Shown: positions 33,387 to 41,731, counted from the first letter of the stretch. The stretch is DNA of 47,167 nt from an uncultured Eubacteriales bacterium (GCA_900316385.1 ONCP01000013.1:1-47167), one strand, 5' to 3'. Numbers and translations are program-made. The notes: generated by a model not told the origin, from the sequence alone.

Positions 33387-34325
33387 TCAAAGCTCGATCA
33401 ACCCCGCCAAAGCGAGCTGGATCGTCGTCGCGTCGCGGATCGTAACGCTGTTGTCGCCGTTCGTGTCGGCGTTTTTATCCTGATTGTGATACTCAAAATC
33501 CGCGAGCCCGAGGCGGTAAAGCTGGATAAACGTAACGTCGTTGATATCGACAACGCCGTTTCCGTCCGCGTCGCCCTTGTTGCTCAGAGCGTTGAGACTA
33601 AGGAAATTCTCGTAAGCGTAATCAGCGGAATATGTTCCGTTCTTGCAGGAAAGGATCAGTGAATTGCCCTCGATTCCCTCGGGATAGAAGGCGTACGCTC
33701 CGATCGAGCTGACCGTCGCGGGAATTGTCAGCGCCGTGAGTGACGAGGCGTTATTAAACGCCCTCTCTCCTATTGTTTTCGTCCCATATGGGATATTAAC
33801 TTCGCTTAACGCAGAGCAGCCGTTAAAGCAGAAATCGCCGTAGGTCTCCGCGCTGTCGGGCATAGTTGCCGAAGCCAACGCGGTATCACCCGAAAAGCAA
33901 CCATAAGGAATAGCTTTGAGCTGAGACGCCGCGGAAAAATCCGCTGTCTCCAACCCCGTACATAAACCGAACGCCATTGTGCCGACCGAGGTCACGGTAG
34001 ACGGCAGAACAACGCTTTTCAGGCTCCCGCAAGCATAAAACGCGTAGCTCCCCACCGACTGATAGCCTTCGGGGATCACGATCGTCTCTATCGCCGCCGA
34101 GCATTTTTCGTAGAAGCTGTCGGTGATTCCCACAACAGGTTTTCCGTAAGCCTCTGACGGAGCCTCGATATTCAGCGACGAGCCCGTATATCCGCCGAGC
34201 AGATAACTGTCGCCGTTGATCGCCAGCTTAAAATCACCGTATCCTACATATGTCGCCGCCGAAGCCGAAGCACAAACCGAGATCAGCGTCAGCATTACCA
34301 AACAAATTGAGATTATTCTTTTCAT
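33387..34325 (-). CDS. Secreted leucine-rich-repeat (BspA-type) protein with dockerin
   Basis: This 312-residue protein has a signal peptide (MKRIISICLVMLTLISVCASASA). Five to six LRR_5/BspA-like repeats follow (patterns such as IPEGYQSVGSYAFYACGSLKS, LPSTVTSVGTMAFGLCTGL, IPYGTKTIGERAFNNASSL). The C-terminus is a type I dockerin (GDADGNGVVDINDVTFIQL and DTNGDNSVTIRDATTIQLA). The repeats form a binding surface for proteins or glycans, and the dockerin would place it on the scaffold. The start at 34325 follows GGGAGG; a longer in-frame start overlaps the promoter. It has its own promoter and terminator. Confidence 0.87.
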   Translation of the reverse strand: MKRIISICLVMLTLISVCASASAATYVGYGDFKLAINGDSYLLGGYTGSSLNIEAPSEAYGKPVVGITDSFYEKCSAAIETIVIPEGYQSVGSYAFYACGSLKSVVLPSTVTSVGTMAFGLCTGLETADFSAASQLKAIPYGCFSGDTALASATMPDSAETYGDFCFNGCSALSEVNIPYGTKTIGERAFNNASSLTALTIPATVSSIGAYAFYPEGIEGNSLILSCKNGTYSADYAYENFLSLNALSNKGDADGNGVVDINDVTFIQLYRLGLADFEYHNQDKNADTNGDNSVTIRDATTIQLALAGLIEL

Positions 34326-34347
34326 AACGATAACCTCCCGTACCTGA

Positions 34348-34376
34348 ATTATACTATCGCAGGTGAAAATAGTCAA
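34348..34376 (-). promoter_or_regulatory. Promoter of the LRR-dockerin gene
   Basis: Minus-strand TTGACT (34371-34376), 17 bp, TATAAT (34348-34353). The -35 box overlaps the stop of the shikimate kinase gene. Confidence 0.75.
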
Positions 34377-34888
34377 TAGTTAGCTTTTACCGAATCCAGT
34401 ATTTTAACAGCGTTTTGAGCGGTGGCCTCAAGATCGTCTCCGACATTATATGTCACAACCGCGTCAGCGTATTTCAGGTAAAGCGGCTCGCGTTCCCTGA
34501 AAATATCGGCAAGGCTCTCGCCGTCCTTCATCGCGATCCCTCTGTCGGCATAATTTCCGAGCCGACGCTCGAGCTCATCAAGTCCAACGCTGATATACAA
34601 CACCGTTCCCAGACTCTTGAGGTTTTTCATAGCGTTATCCGAGAGCACCATCGAGCCGCCTGTGGCGATAACCACACGGTCGCAGACGATCTCGGAGCCG
34701 ATCTCGTTTTCTGTCCCGAGAAAATAGTCAAGCCCCTTGCGGTCGATTATACCCTGAAGAGTGCTTTTTTCTTTTTGAGAAATAAATGAATCGGTATCCA
34801 AAAATCCGTAGCCGAGCCTGCGCGCGAGGACCACCCCGAGCGTGCTTTTTCCGCTGCCGGGCATACCGACCAGAATAATGTTGTTCAT
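34373..34888 (-). CDS. aroK: Shikimate kinase
   Basis: This 171-residue kinase phosphorylates shikimate at O3 in aromatic amino acid synthesis. Walker A is GMPGSGKST (8-16), the shikimate and magnesium site DTDSFI, then the shikimate-contacting IATGGSMV and the lid arginine in YADRG. The RxxxY-like EREPLYLKYAD segment near the end is typical. The ATG at 34888 has AGGTGA. A terminator stands 14 bases upstream, so transcription comes from read-through of the pyruvate kinase gene or a promoter inside it. Confidence 0.92.
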   Translation of the reverse strand: MNNIILVGMPGSGKSTLGVVLARRLGYGFLDTDSFISQKEKSTLQGIIDRKGLDYFLGTENEIGSEIVCDRVVIATGGSMVLSDNAMKNLKSLGTVLYISVGLDELERRLGNYADRGIAMKDGESLADIFREREPLYLKYADAVVTYNVGDDLEATAQNAVKILDSVKANY

Positions 34889-34901
34889 AAAATCACCTGT
34901 T

Positions 34902-34931
34902 AAAGAAAGGGGTCGGCTGTAAACCGACCCC
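34902..34931 (-). terminator. Intrinsic terminator of pyk
   Basis: Stem GGGGTCGG / CCGACCCC with loop TTTACAG, followed on the minus strand by TTTCTTT, before aroK. Confidence 0.8.
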
Positions 34932-34942
34932 CGAATTACAAA

Positions 34943-36382
34943 TTAAACCACTCTGATCTGGAGAGTATCGGTGCCGTAGGACGGCTCGATTTTGTTCGAG
35001 CTTACAACAACAACGATATCGTCCTTTTTGACTATTCCGGTTTCAAGAGCCTTTTCCATAGCCTGACGTGTGATCTCGTCGATCGAGGAAAGGTTCTCTC
35101 CGAGCACCGCCGTTACGCCGCTGGAAAGGCACAGCTTGTGCTGAACAAGAGGAGAGGTAACGACCGCGATAATCGGACAGTCGGGACGGAAGTGAGCCAT
35201 GGCTCTGGCGACCTTGCCCGTAGCGGACTCGACGATGATCGCCTTTGCGTTAACAGCCGTGGCGACGTTTCTTGCCGACTGACAGATACTCTTTCTGAAG
35301 CTGTTTTCGTCGTCATACTCGTCAATATATTTCTGAAGGATCCAGTCCTCGTGGTTGCTTTCCGCCTCCTTACAAATATCGGCAAGCGCCATAACACTTT
35401 CAACGGGATATTTGCCCGCCGCCGATTCTCCCGAGAGCATTACGGCAGAGGTGCCGTCATAAACCGCGTTCGCGACGTCGCTGATCTCAGCTCTGGTCGG
35501 GAGCGGATTAGTGGTCATACTTTCAAGCATCTGGGTAGCAGTGATAACATACTTACCCTTTGCGACTGTCTTTCTGATGATGGTTTTCTGAATCTCGGGA
35601 AGCTTGATAAAGGGTATCTCAACACCCATATCGCCTCTCGCTACCATGATTCCGTTGGAAGCCTCGATAATGCGGTCGATATCGTCAAAGCCGCTCTGAT
35701 TCTCTATCTTTGAAACAATGTCAACGCCCTCAAAGCCGATACTGTCGATATAATCGCGCAGAGTAGTAACGTCGTCCGCGGAGCGGATAAAGCTCGCCGC
35801 TACGATCTCGGCGCCCTCGTTGAGTCCGAACTCGATATCCGCTCTGTCCTTAGCGGAAACATAAGGCATCGTGATGTGATAATTCGGGATATTGATGCTC
35901 TTGCGGTTTGAAAGTCTGCCGCCCTTCGCTACCTTGCAGACGATCTCGTTACGATTGACCTCGGTCACGATGATCGAAATCTTGCCGTCGTCAAGAAGGA
36001 TTTTTCTGCCGAGCGCCTTCTGCTTTTCTCCGAGGAAGATGTCAACAAGCTTAGGATAGCTGATGCCGATACCTTCTGAAGTGCCGACTCTGTCGCTGTC
36101 ACGGTAAAGACGGAACTCGCTTCCCTCCTTGAGCTCGGCGGAGCCGCTCTCAAAAACTCCGATACGGACCTCGGGACCCTTGGTGTCGAGAAGGATGGCA
36201 ACGTTCTTGCCGCTTTCCCTGATCGCTTCCTTCAGGCGGTCAAGTCGCACCTTCTGTTCCTCGTGGGTTCCGTGCGACATATTTATTCTTGCGACATTCA
36301 TTCCTGCGTCGATCATACGAAGCAGAGTTTGCTTGTCGTCGCACGCGGGACCCAATGTGCATATAATCTTGGTTTTCCTCAT
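34943..36382 (-). CDS. pyk: Pyruvate kinase
   Basis: This 479-residue glycolytic enzyme makes pyruvate and ATP from phosphoenolpyruvate and ADP. Hallmarks are KTKIICTLGPACDD, NVARINMSHGTHEEQ, LLDTKGPEVRIG, the catalytic lysine region IVSKIENQSGFDDID, MVARGDMGVEIPF, and ATQMLESMTTNPLPTRAEISDVANAVYDGTSAVMLSGESAAGKYP. A C-terminal allosteric domain follows. It lacks the extra PEP-utiliser domain of Bacillus Pyk. The start at 36382 has GGGGGTG seven bases upstream; a longer start adds five residues without support. Confidence 0.97.
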   Translation of the reverse strand: MRKTKIICTLGPACDDKQTLLRMIDAGMNVARINMSHGTHEEQKVRLDRLKEAIRESGKNVAILLDTKGPEVRIGVFESGSAELKEGSEFRLYRDSDRVGTSEGIGISYPKLVDIFLGEKQKALGRKILLDDGKISIIVTEVNRNEIVCKVAKGGRLSNRKSINIPNYHITMPYVSAKDRADIEFGLNEGAEIVAASFIRSADDVTTLRDYIDSIGFEGVDIVSKIENQSGFDDIDRIIEASNGIMVARGDMGVEIPFIKLPEIQKTIIRKTVAKGKYVITATQMLESMTTNPLPTRAEISDVANAVYDGTSAVMLSGESAAGKYPVESVMALADICKEAESNHEDWILQKYIDEYDDENSFRKSICQSARNVATAVNAKAIIVESATGKVARAMAHFRPDCPIIAVVTSPLVQHKLCLSSGVTAVLGENLSSIDEITRQAMEKALETGIVKKDDIVVVVSSNKIEPSYGTDTLQIRVV

Positions 36383-36418
36383 CAAAAGCACCCCCAATGG
36401 AATATATTACTTGTAATT

Positions 36419-36447
36419 ATTATAATACACCCAAAGCCTTATTGCAA
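36419..36447 (-). promoter_or_regulatory. Promoter of pyk
   Basis: Minus-strand TTGCAA (36442-36447), 17 bp, TATAAT (36419-36424). The remaining sequence to 36679 shows no gene I can support. Confidence 0.75.
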
Positions 36448-36679
36448 CAAATTTTAGTTATTTTTTTCTTTCCTGCTTTTACCTGCCGAATACTTAACCT
36501 TTGACCTTAAAAGTAATTGTTGTTATGAACGGTTGCGGAAGTGTCCGTATACTCCGATTTCCCGAGCCGAAAAACTCAAAAACGAAAAACAAAATCTTCC
36601 AATTTGAAAACTGCATTTTTGCCAAAATTCTACGCAAGATAAGAAGGCAGAAATTTATAAAAAAGGGAGATTTAGATAG

Positions 36680-36856
36680 ATGAAGGCAACAGGAATAGTC
36701 AGGCGGATCGACGACCTCGGCAGAGTCGTTATCCCAAAGGAGATCCGTCGAACACTGAGAATACGAGAAGGCGACCCGTCACAGACAACATTGATACCGT
36801 GGCTGAATTTCTGCGTAAATATAGGCAGGTTTGCTGAAAGGCAAGGGCTGGGTTAG
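36680..36856 (+). pseudogene. Truncated SpoVT/AbrB-type regulator
   Basis: The first 33 residues (MKATGIVRRIDDLGRVVIPK, then EIRRTLRIREGDP) are an almost ideal SpoVT N-terminus, preceded by GGGAGA. After GDP the normal continuation (LEIF..REGEVILKKYSP in the family) is missing. The frame instead enters repeat copy 1 and stops after 58 residues. SpoVT proteins are about 180 residues, and even the DNA-binding barrel is incomplete here, so the product is unlikely to work. A second frame in the repeat (36778-36837) reads VTDNIDTVAEFLRKYRQVC and stop, which loosely resembles the end of SpoVT-like proteins. This could be an internal deletion or an insertion junction of the island. Confidence 0.8.
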
Positions 36857-36949
36857 TACATAATGACGGAAGTTTTTTGAAAAAGCGTAGGTATTTGAGA
36901 AGGGTAAAAATAGGCTCGGTGCATTTTCTGTTGCGCCGAGCCTGTTTTT
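36773..36949. repeat. Island repeat copy 1
   Basis: About 177 bp from GACCCGTCAC to the T run after the terminator hairpin. The first 85 bp differ from copies 2 and 3 at only a few positions; the middle is more diverged and the terminator is again conserved. It starts exactly where the SpoVT-like gene breaks off. The direct-repeat promoter found after copies 2 and 3 is absent here. Confidence 0.85.
36912..36949. terminator. Terminator inside repeat copy 1
   Basis: AGGCTCGG(T)GC...GCGCCGAGCCT followed by GTTTTT on the plus strand. On the minus strand it sits right after the stop of the gene ending at 36948. Confidence 0.8.
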
Positions 36950-37289
36950 AACTTCCGAAATATCTGCGGTCGATTTCCAGCCTTGTCTTAACCGTGTCCT
37001 GCAAATCCTCGCTGAAATCTTTTAAATCATCTTCCGTAATTGCTCCTTCGTACATCAAGTCAATAATATGCTGAAACATATGTGAACGTCTTATATCTCG
37101 CGCAATCACGCCGGTACACTTTTTATCGGCTTTAATTCTTTTATCAAGCGACCAAAATCTATCCGAAGCCTGTCTGTCGCTGCTGAGTAATGCGATATAC
37201 TCCTTTGTCAGCTTATCCATATAGGCTTCCTGCCATTCGGGCAGCACTTTGCGGAACTGTTTCCAATCCTTTTCTTTTACTTGATACAT
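36948..37289 (-). CDS. Conserved small accessory protein of unknown function
   Basis: This 113-residue soluble, mostly helical protein begins MYQVKEKDWKQFRKVLPEWQ. It has many charged residues, SDRQASDRFWSLDKRI in the middle, and an acidic end with ITEDDLKDFSEDLQDTVK. I recall similar short proteins in Firmicutes that databases label multidrug transporter, but it has no membrane helix and that label does not fit. It lies 13 bases after the next gene upstream and shares its direction, so the two are probably co-transcribed. No function is assigned. Confidence 0.65.
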   Translation of the reverse strand: MYQVKEKDWKQFRKVLPEWQEAYMDKLTKEYIALLSSDRQASDRFWSLDKRIKADKKCTGVIARDIRRSHMFQHIIDLMYEGAITEDDLKDFSEDLQDTVKTRLEIDRRYFGS

Positions 37290-37302
37290 AAAATCCTCCT
37301 GA

Positions 37303-38055
37303 CTACCATTCTATCTTGTCAGGATACTGCATACCGGTTAATTCGATTTCATAATATGGTACACCGTCTTCTCTGGCAAATTCAAAAACAGCCTCTTCCA
37401 GTTCATTATAACCCGAATTATTAAACAGAATCTTCTCTGTAAGGGTAGCAAGGTAAGACCTTCTCTTGTCCGGTTCACGTTTGAGGTATTTGACATTTTG
37501 AATATCTACCCACTGCGTACAAAAGTTGTTGTAATAACGCTTCATAAGCGTGTAGCTGAATCTGTCTTCCAATGCTCTGCATATCTTCTTAAACCGCTTT
37601 TTGTCTATCGTGCGCTGCAAAGCGTTGATGATCAAGTCCCGGAAATAGCATACAAAAGCAATATCATCCGGCAAACGATCCAAAAGCTCGTCCTTTGTTT
37701 CGGGATTATAGAATAACCGTTCAGCGCCTTCCTGACGCAGATAGCATAGGCTCCCTGATGACAATCTTACAAATTCATCCAATACGCCATAGATAAACAC
37801 CATCTCAGGCCACAGATATTCAAACGAAAACACTTCATCCCCATATTCAATTTTACCTCTGTTTCTGTCTCCCTGATAAGCGTGACGGATATCATAGCAT
37901 AAACCCAATACACGAAGCCAGCACGCTTCAAATTCCGGATAGCTTCCTTCTTCACCGATAACATTGGACAGCGCGTCATACAACGCGTTCAAATCCCAAT
38001 AGGTTCCGCTGACCGTCATGCCTGCCAGATTTTCTGTTGTCTTTACCGAGAGCAT
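37303..38055 (-). CDS. Hypothetical protein, possibly DUF6904
   Basis: This 250-residue protein starts MLSVKTTENLAGMTVSGTYWDLNALYDALS, then has CYDIRHAYQGDR and helical segments with FSFEYLWPEMVFIYGVLDEFVRL. It resembles proteins annotated DUF6904; I am not certain. The ATG at 38055 with GGAGATG is preferred to the upstream frame. It begins 11 bases after the stop of the AAA-nuclease gene and precedes the 113-residue gene, so the three form an operon-like row. The AAA-nuclease with these two small partners may be one accessory unit. Confidence 0.65.
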   Translation of the reverse strand: MLSVKTTENLAGMTVSGTYWDLNALYDALSNVIGEEGSYPEFEACWLRVLGLCYDIRHAYQGDRNRGKIEYGDEVFSFEYLWPEMVFIYGVLDEFVRLSSGSLCYLRQEGAERLFYNPETKDELLDRLPDDIAFVCYFRDLIINALQRTIDKKRFKKICRALEDRFSYTLMKRYYNNFCTQWVDIQNVKYLKREPDKRRSYLATLTEKILFNNSGYNELEEAVFEFAREDGVPYYEIELTGMQYPDKIEW

Positions 38056-38066
38056 TATTTCATCTC

Positions 38067-39923
38067 CTATTCCGCACAAATAGCTACATTCTTTCCACTG
38101 AACGCTACGCCATACCTAAAGATCGTTGTTATTCCGTGCGTTCTCATTTCCGTATCATATTGCCTTTCATTGATTTGATTCAGCGCCTCCTGTGCCAAAG
38201 TATCCAACTGTTCTTTCGACAGATCTTTTTTCGATTTCAACTCAATCAAAACACCCGGTCTGCTGTTATTCTTCGGCATCAGTTGAATATCAAATCTTCC
38301 CTCTCCCGATTCCCTGTTAGATGTCACGTAGTATAGATCGTCAAATATTGCACATATACCGAGAAACAGACCGTGAAAGAACAGTTCTCCGACGGTGTCA
38401 AAGCTGCTTGCAGACTGTAAAAGCAGCTTTCTTAATTGCTGCTGCAAGCGTTTTGAATCATTTGTATAAATTGCTTCCTGAATTTCAACTGCTGAAGACT
38501 GAGGAACAATAGCGTTAAGTTTTTGAAGTATTTCTTTATTATATACTGCTTTGATTTCTTTATTAGGCAGAGAAATATCGCATAGGAAATCACCGCTTGA
38601 AGAAATCTCCGCATTTTCCGCCTTCAAATAACCGGCTACTAACAAAAAACTGTAAATCGATGAAGGATTGATCTTTATTTGAGGATAAATGACGCCTGTA
38701 TCAATTAATGCTCTAAATTTGTCGCCCTGCAACAGTTTTTCCAATCGTTCATAAATGCTTTCATCCGCAAAGGCTATTACTTCCGAAATAATTTCATTAC
38801 TTCCTGTCGACTGCCAGAACGCGCGCGGCTTACACCCGTTCTTAAAATAATTGATAACCGACCACGGATTAAAAATCTCTGTATCACCGAAGCGATACCC
38901 GTCATACCATTCGCATAACTCCGTCATTTTATCTTTTGCGGAGTAATACAAAGCCATCTGCTCAACATCAGATTTTGTAAAACCAAAATACTGACTGTAG
39001 CTTTCATCAAGAATAGAATTGACAACTAAATTATTAAGTCCGCTGAAAATACTCTCCTTTGCCACACGAAGAATACCCGTTAAAAAACCAAAAGCTAACG
39101 CGGGATTATCTTTTAATCCACCCGAAAATAGGTTTCGCATAAAATCAACGACTTCATCATAAAAGCCTTTGGAATGTCCCTGCTGGATTGGGATGTCATA
39201 TTCGTCAATAATAATAATCGCTTTTTGCCCGTAATGCCGATACAGCATTCTCGACAGAACATCAAATGCGCCGGAGAGCGATACAATATCTGCCTCTCGC
39301 TCGGCAATTTTCCGATATTGCTTTTTATCCATTTCACTGCATTTATCTGAATTCGCCAATTCAAAATGACGTTCAAATTCTGTGCCAATCACTGTTTTTA
39401 GCATTTCAAAAGTCAGATCCCACGAATCAAATTTGATATCCTTAAAGGAAACAAAAATCACAGGATACTTGCCCTGATAGCTCCGATAGCGTTCTCCGCA
39501 ATTCCATATAGCTTTATCTTGAAAATAAACAGAAGTATCTTCATCACTATGCTCAAAAAATGTTTTTAGCATATCCATGTTCAAAGTCTTACCAAATCGC
39601 CTCGGACGCGTGAATAACGATACCATAGGACGTTCCTCCAAAAAGTCCTTGATCAACAAGGTCTTATCAATATAATAGTATTGTGTTGACGCCACTCGAT
39701 ATTCGGAAACACCAACCGGCAAAGGGAGCTTTTCTTGCTTTAGCTTGTTTGGCTGTTTTTTATATCTGTTGTCCGCAGGCTTTGGCGTGTCAACCGGAAT
39801 CAGCCACGATTTACCACTCTTGACTGCACCGGGGATTTTCCCTTCGCGGCAGAGCTTTGTGATTCTGCTGTCAAAAATATTCCATCGCTCCGAAGCTTGT
39901 TTTACTGTCATCATTTCAGCCAT
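38067..39923 (-). CDS. HTH-AAA ATPase with C-terminal PD-(D/E)XK nuclease domain
   Basis: This 618-residue protein combines three parts. Residues 5-45 resemble a MerR/excisionase-type DNA-binding helix-turn-helix (TVKQASERWNIFDSRITKLC, then GKIPGAVKSGKSWLIP). Residues about 70-330 are the AAA-ATPase-like family (PF09820 type) with Walker A TRPRRFGKT (Lys112) and Walker B AIIIIDEYD (Asp240, Glu241). The C-terminus (about 535-618) has the DUF1703 nuclease pattern RFDIQL...GVLIELKSK with Asp545, Glu561 and Lys563. The ATPase-nuclease pair is common in gut anaerobes and of unknown role; the HTH is an extra part. The ATG at 39923 has AAGGAG. Its promoter lies in a phased repeat array that the HTH could bind. 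Confidence 0.87.
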   Translation of the reverse strand: MAEMMTVKQASERWNIFDSRITKLCREGKIPGAVKSGKSWLIPVDTPKPADNRYKKQPNKLKQEKLPLPVGVSEYRVASTQYYYIDKTLLIKDFLEERPMVSLFTRPRRFGKTLNMDMLKTFFEHSDEDTSVYFQDKAIWNCGERYRSYQGKYPVIFVSFKDIKFDSWDLTFEMLKTVIGTEFERHFELANSDKCSEMDKKQYRKIAEREADIVSLSGAFDVLSRMLYRHYGQKAIIIIDEYDIPIQQGHSKGFYDEVVDFMRNLFSGGLKDNPALAFGFLTGILRVAKESIFSGLNNLVVNSILDESYSQYFGFTKSDVEQMALYYSAKDKMTELCEWYDGYRFGDTEIFNPWSVINYFKNGCKPRAFWQSTGSNEIISEVIAFADESIYERLEKLLQGDKFRALIDTGVIYPQIKINPSSIYSFLLVAGYLKAENAEISSSGDFLCDISLPNKEIKAVYNKEILQKLNAIVPQSSAVEIQEAIYTNDSKRLQQQLRKLLLQSASSFDTVGELFFHGLFLGICAIFDDLYYVTSNRESGEGRFDIQLMPKNNSRPGVLIELKSKKDLSKEQLDTLAQEALNQINERQYDTEMRTHGITTIFRYGVAFSGKNVAICAE

Positions 39924-39952
39924 ACAATTACTCCTTAGTTTAGATTAAGATT

Positions 39953-39981
39953 ATTATACCCTATCATTCAGAATAATACAA
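39953..39981 (-). promoter_or_regulatory. Promoter of the HTH-AAA-nuclease gene
   Basis: Minus-strand TTGTAT (39976-39981), 17 bp, TATAAT (39953-39958). The -35 box is the start of the first of four direct repeats. Confidence 0.75.
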
Positions 39982-40040
39982 GCGTTTTTCGGAATAATAC
40001 AAAACTTTTCAGAATAATATTGTTAATATTCAGAACAATA
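39969..40040 (-). repeat. Four phased direct repeats, candidate operator
   Basis: Units CAGAATAATACAA (39969), CGGAATAATACAA (39990), CAGAATAATATTG (40010) and CAGAACAATA (40031) recur every 20-21 bp, two helical turns, so they face the same side of the DNA. The first holds the -35 box. Conservation falls with distance from the promoter. Confidence 0.7.
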
Positions 40041-40268
40041 AACCTAATATCAGATTAATAGATTCTATTGTTCAACATAAATCAGCTCTATTGGTTTACT
40101 TTGAATTCCCATATATATCCATAATTCTGACCCGTCACAGATAACATTGATACCCTGGCTGAATTTCTGCGTAAATATAGGCAGGTTTGCTGAAAGGCAG
40201 GGGCTTAGTTAGTACATATTGACGAAGAAAAGTTGAATGAATGTGGGTATTTGAGAAGGGTATAAAAC

Positions 40269-40306
40269 AGGCTCGGTGCATTTTCTGTTGCGCCGAGCCT
40301 GTTTTT
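40269..40306 (+). terminator. Terminator inside repeat copy 2
   Basis: AGGCTCGG...CCGAGCCT stem with inner GCGC pairing, followed by GTTTTT. Confidence 0.85.
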
Positions 40307-40402
40307 CGTTGCATTTTTTGTGATTTGAGAAAGATATTCGTTGTATTTTTTGTGCTTAGTTAGCATATTTTCGTTGCATTTTTTGTAATTAGGTGTTATA
40401 CT
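40305..40402 (+). promoter_or_regulatory. Promoter with three phased direct repeats
   Basis: TTCGTTGCATTTTTTGT occurs at 40305, 40337 (one change) and 40370, with spacing of 32 and 33 bp, about three helical turns. The third unit supplies the -35 box TTGCAT (40374-40379), followed by 17 bp and TATACT (40397-40402). The ATPase ATG is at 40436. The layout suggests a repressor site overlapping the promoter. Confidence 0.75.
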
Positions 40403-40435
40403 AATATATAGAAAATCATAAAAAGGTGTGATGTA

Positions 40436-41731
40436 ATGTACCGTTCTGCAATCGAAAAACTGAAAAAATGGAAGGAAAGCTATTACCGCAAGCCGATGAT
40501 TATTGAAGGTGCGCGTCAGGTCGGCAAAACATGGCTGATGAAGGAATTCGGCAAGGATTGCTACAAAAATACTGTCTATATCAATTTTGATTCCAACAAA
40601 CAGATGAAAGACTTGTTTTCTTCTGACCTGAATATTGAACGAATCATTATGGGACTGGAGATATATTCCGACACTACAATTACACCTGACGATACACTGA
40701 TTATTTTTGATGAGGTACAAGAAGTTCCTGCTGCATTGAGCAGTCTGAAATATTTCTACGAGAACGCTCCGCAGTATCATATAATCTGTGCCGGTTCGCT
40801 TTTAGGAATCTCATTGCATGAAGGTACATCCTTTCCTGTCGGAAAGGTGGATTTTCTCAAGCTCTATCCCCTGTCGTTCGACGAGTTCTTATTGGGAACC
40901 GGTTATGAGAAACTTTACAAGCTGCTCAACAGTGGCGACTATGCTTTAATAAACTCTTTTTCCGAACAATTTATCTATCTGCTGAAACAGTATTACTTCA
41001 TAGGCGGCATGCCGGAGGTCGTTTTGCGTTTCTCACATAATAAAGATTTTAATGAGGTTCGCGAAGTGCAAAAGCGAATCCTCGAAGCATACGAGCAAGA
41101 CTTTTCCAAGCACGCGCCGTCGGATATCGTTCCGAAAATCCGCATGGTATGGAACAGCATTCCCTCGCAGCTTGCCAAGGAGAATAAGAAGTTTATCTAC
41201 GGTTTAGTCCGTGAAGGCGGCAGAGCAAAGGAGTTTGAGACTGCGATTATGTGGCTGTGCGACTGTGGGCTGGTTCACAAGGTCAGCCGTATCACAACAC
41301 CCAATCTGCCGCTGAAAGCATACGAGGACTTAAAAGCATTCAAGCTGTTTTTACTTGACGTTGGGCTGCTCTGCTGTATGTCCGGTATCAGCAAAAGTGT
41401 TCTCCTTGACGGAAATAATATGTTCAAGGAATTCAAAGGCGCTTTGACAGAACAATACGTTCTGCAACAGCTGAAAGCAACCACCGACTTTGGTATCTAC
41501 TACTATACCAACGACCGCAACAGCTGTGAGATAGACTTTCTCCTCGATGACGGTGAGAAAGTCATTCCGCTGGAAGTCAAAGCAGAAGAAAACCTCAAAG
41601 CCAAAAGCCTGAAAACCTATCGTGAGAAATTCAAACCGGCACTCAGCATCAGAGCTTCAATGGCAAATTATCGAAAAGAGGATGATGGGTTGGTAAATGT
41701 GCCATTGTATTACATTACAGCCCATTTATAA
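40436..41731 (+). CDS. AAA_14 / DUF4143 family ATPase
   Basis: This 431-residue protein has Walker A EGARQVGKT (Lys31) and Walker B LIIFDEVQE (Asp92, Glu93), followed by the sensor segment CAGSLLG. The C-terminal DUF4143 region contains a nuclease-like pattern CEIDFLLDDGEKVIPLEVKA (Asp366, Glu380, Lys382). Such ATPases are widespread in gut Firmicutes and Bacteroidetes, often in many copies, and their substrate is unknown. The ATG at 40436 has AAAGGTG at good distance. The repeat-array promoter precedes it. The leader and first codons also occur at 44156 without the rest of the gene. The next gene follows after 53 bases. Confidence 0.88.
   Translation: MYRSAIEKLKKWKESYYRKPMIIEGARQVGKTWLMKEFGKDCYKNTVYINFDSNKQMKDLFSSDLNIERIIMGLEIYSDTTITPDDTLIIFDEVQEVPAALSSLKYFYENAPQYHIICAGSLLGISLHEGTSFPVGKVDFLKLYPLSFDEFLLGTGYEKLYKLLNSGDYALINSFSEQFIYLLKQYYFIGGMPEVVLRFSHNKDFNEVREVQKRILEAYEQDFSKHAPSDIVPKIRMVWNSIPSQLAKENKKFIYGLVREGGRAKEFETAIMWLCDCGLVHKVSRITTPNLPLKAYEDLKAFKLFLLDVGLLCCMSGISKSVLLDGNNMFKEFKGALTEQYVLQQLKATTDFGIYYYTNDRNSCEIDFLLDDGEKVIPLEVKAEENLKAKSLKTYREKFKPALSIRASMANYRKEDDGLVNVPLYYITAHL

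Larger units (their letters stand above)
40109..40445 (+). repeat. Island repeat copy 2, full-length
   Basis: A 337-bp unit shared with copy 3, from CCATATATATCCATAATTCTG to the first codons of the ATPase gene. It consists of a coding-like tail (40134-40193, VTDNIDTLAEFLRKYRQVC and stop), a variable part, a terminator, three direct repeats with a promoter, and the ribosome site. Copy 1 shares only the tail to the terminator. Confidence 0.85.

Noticed and set aside
36501..36683. A 60-residue plus-strand frame ahead of the SpoVT-like remnant
   Set aside because: It has no ribosome site or similarity, runs over the ribosome site of the SpoVT-like gene and has unusual Lys and Asn content.
40305..40386. 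17-bp repeats with 15-16 bp gaps considered as a mini CRISPR array
   Set aside because: Repeat and spacer lengths are too short, the last unit forms a promoter -35 box, and no cas genes are near.
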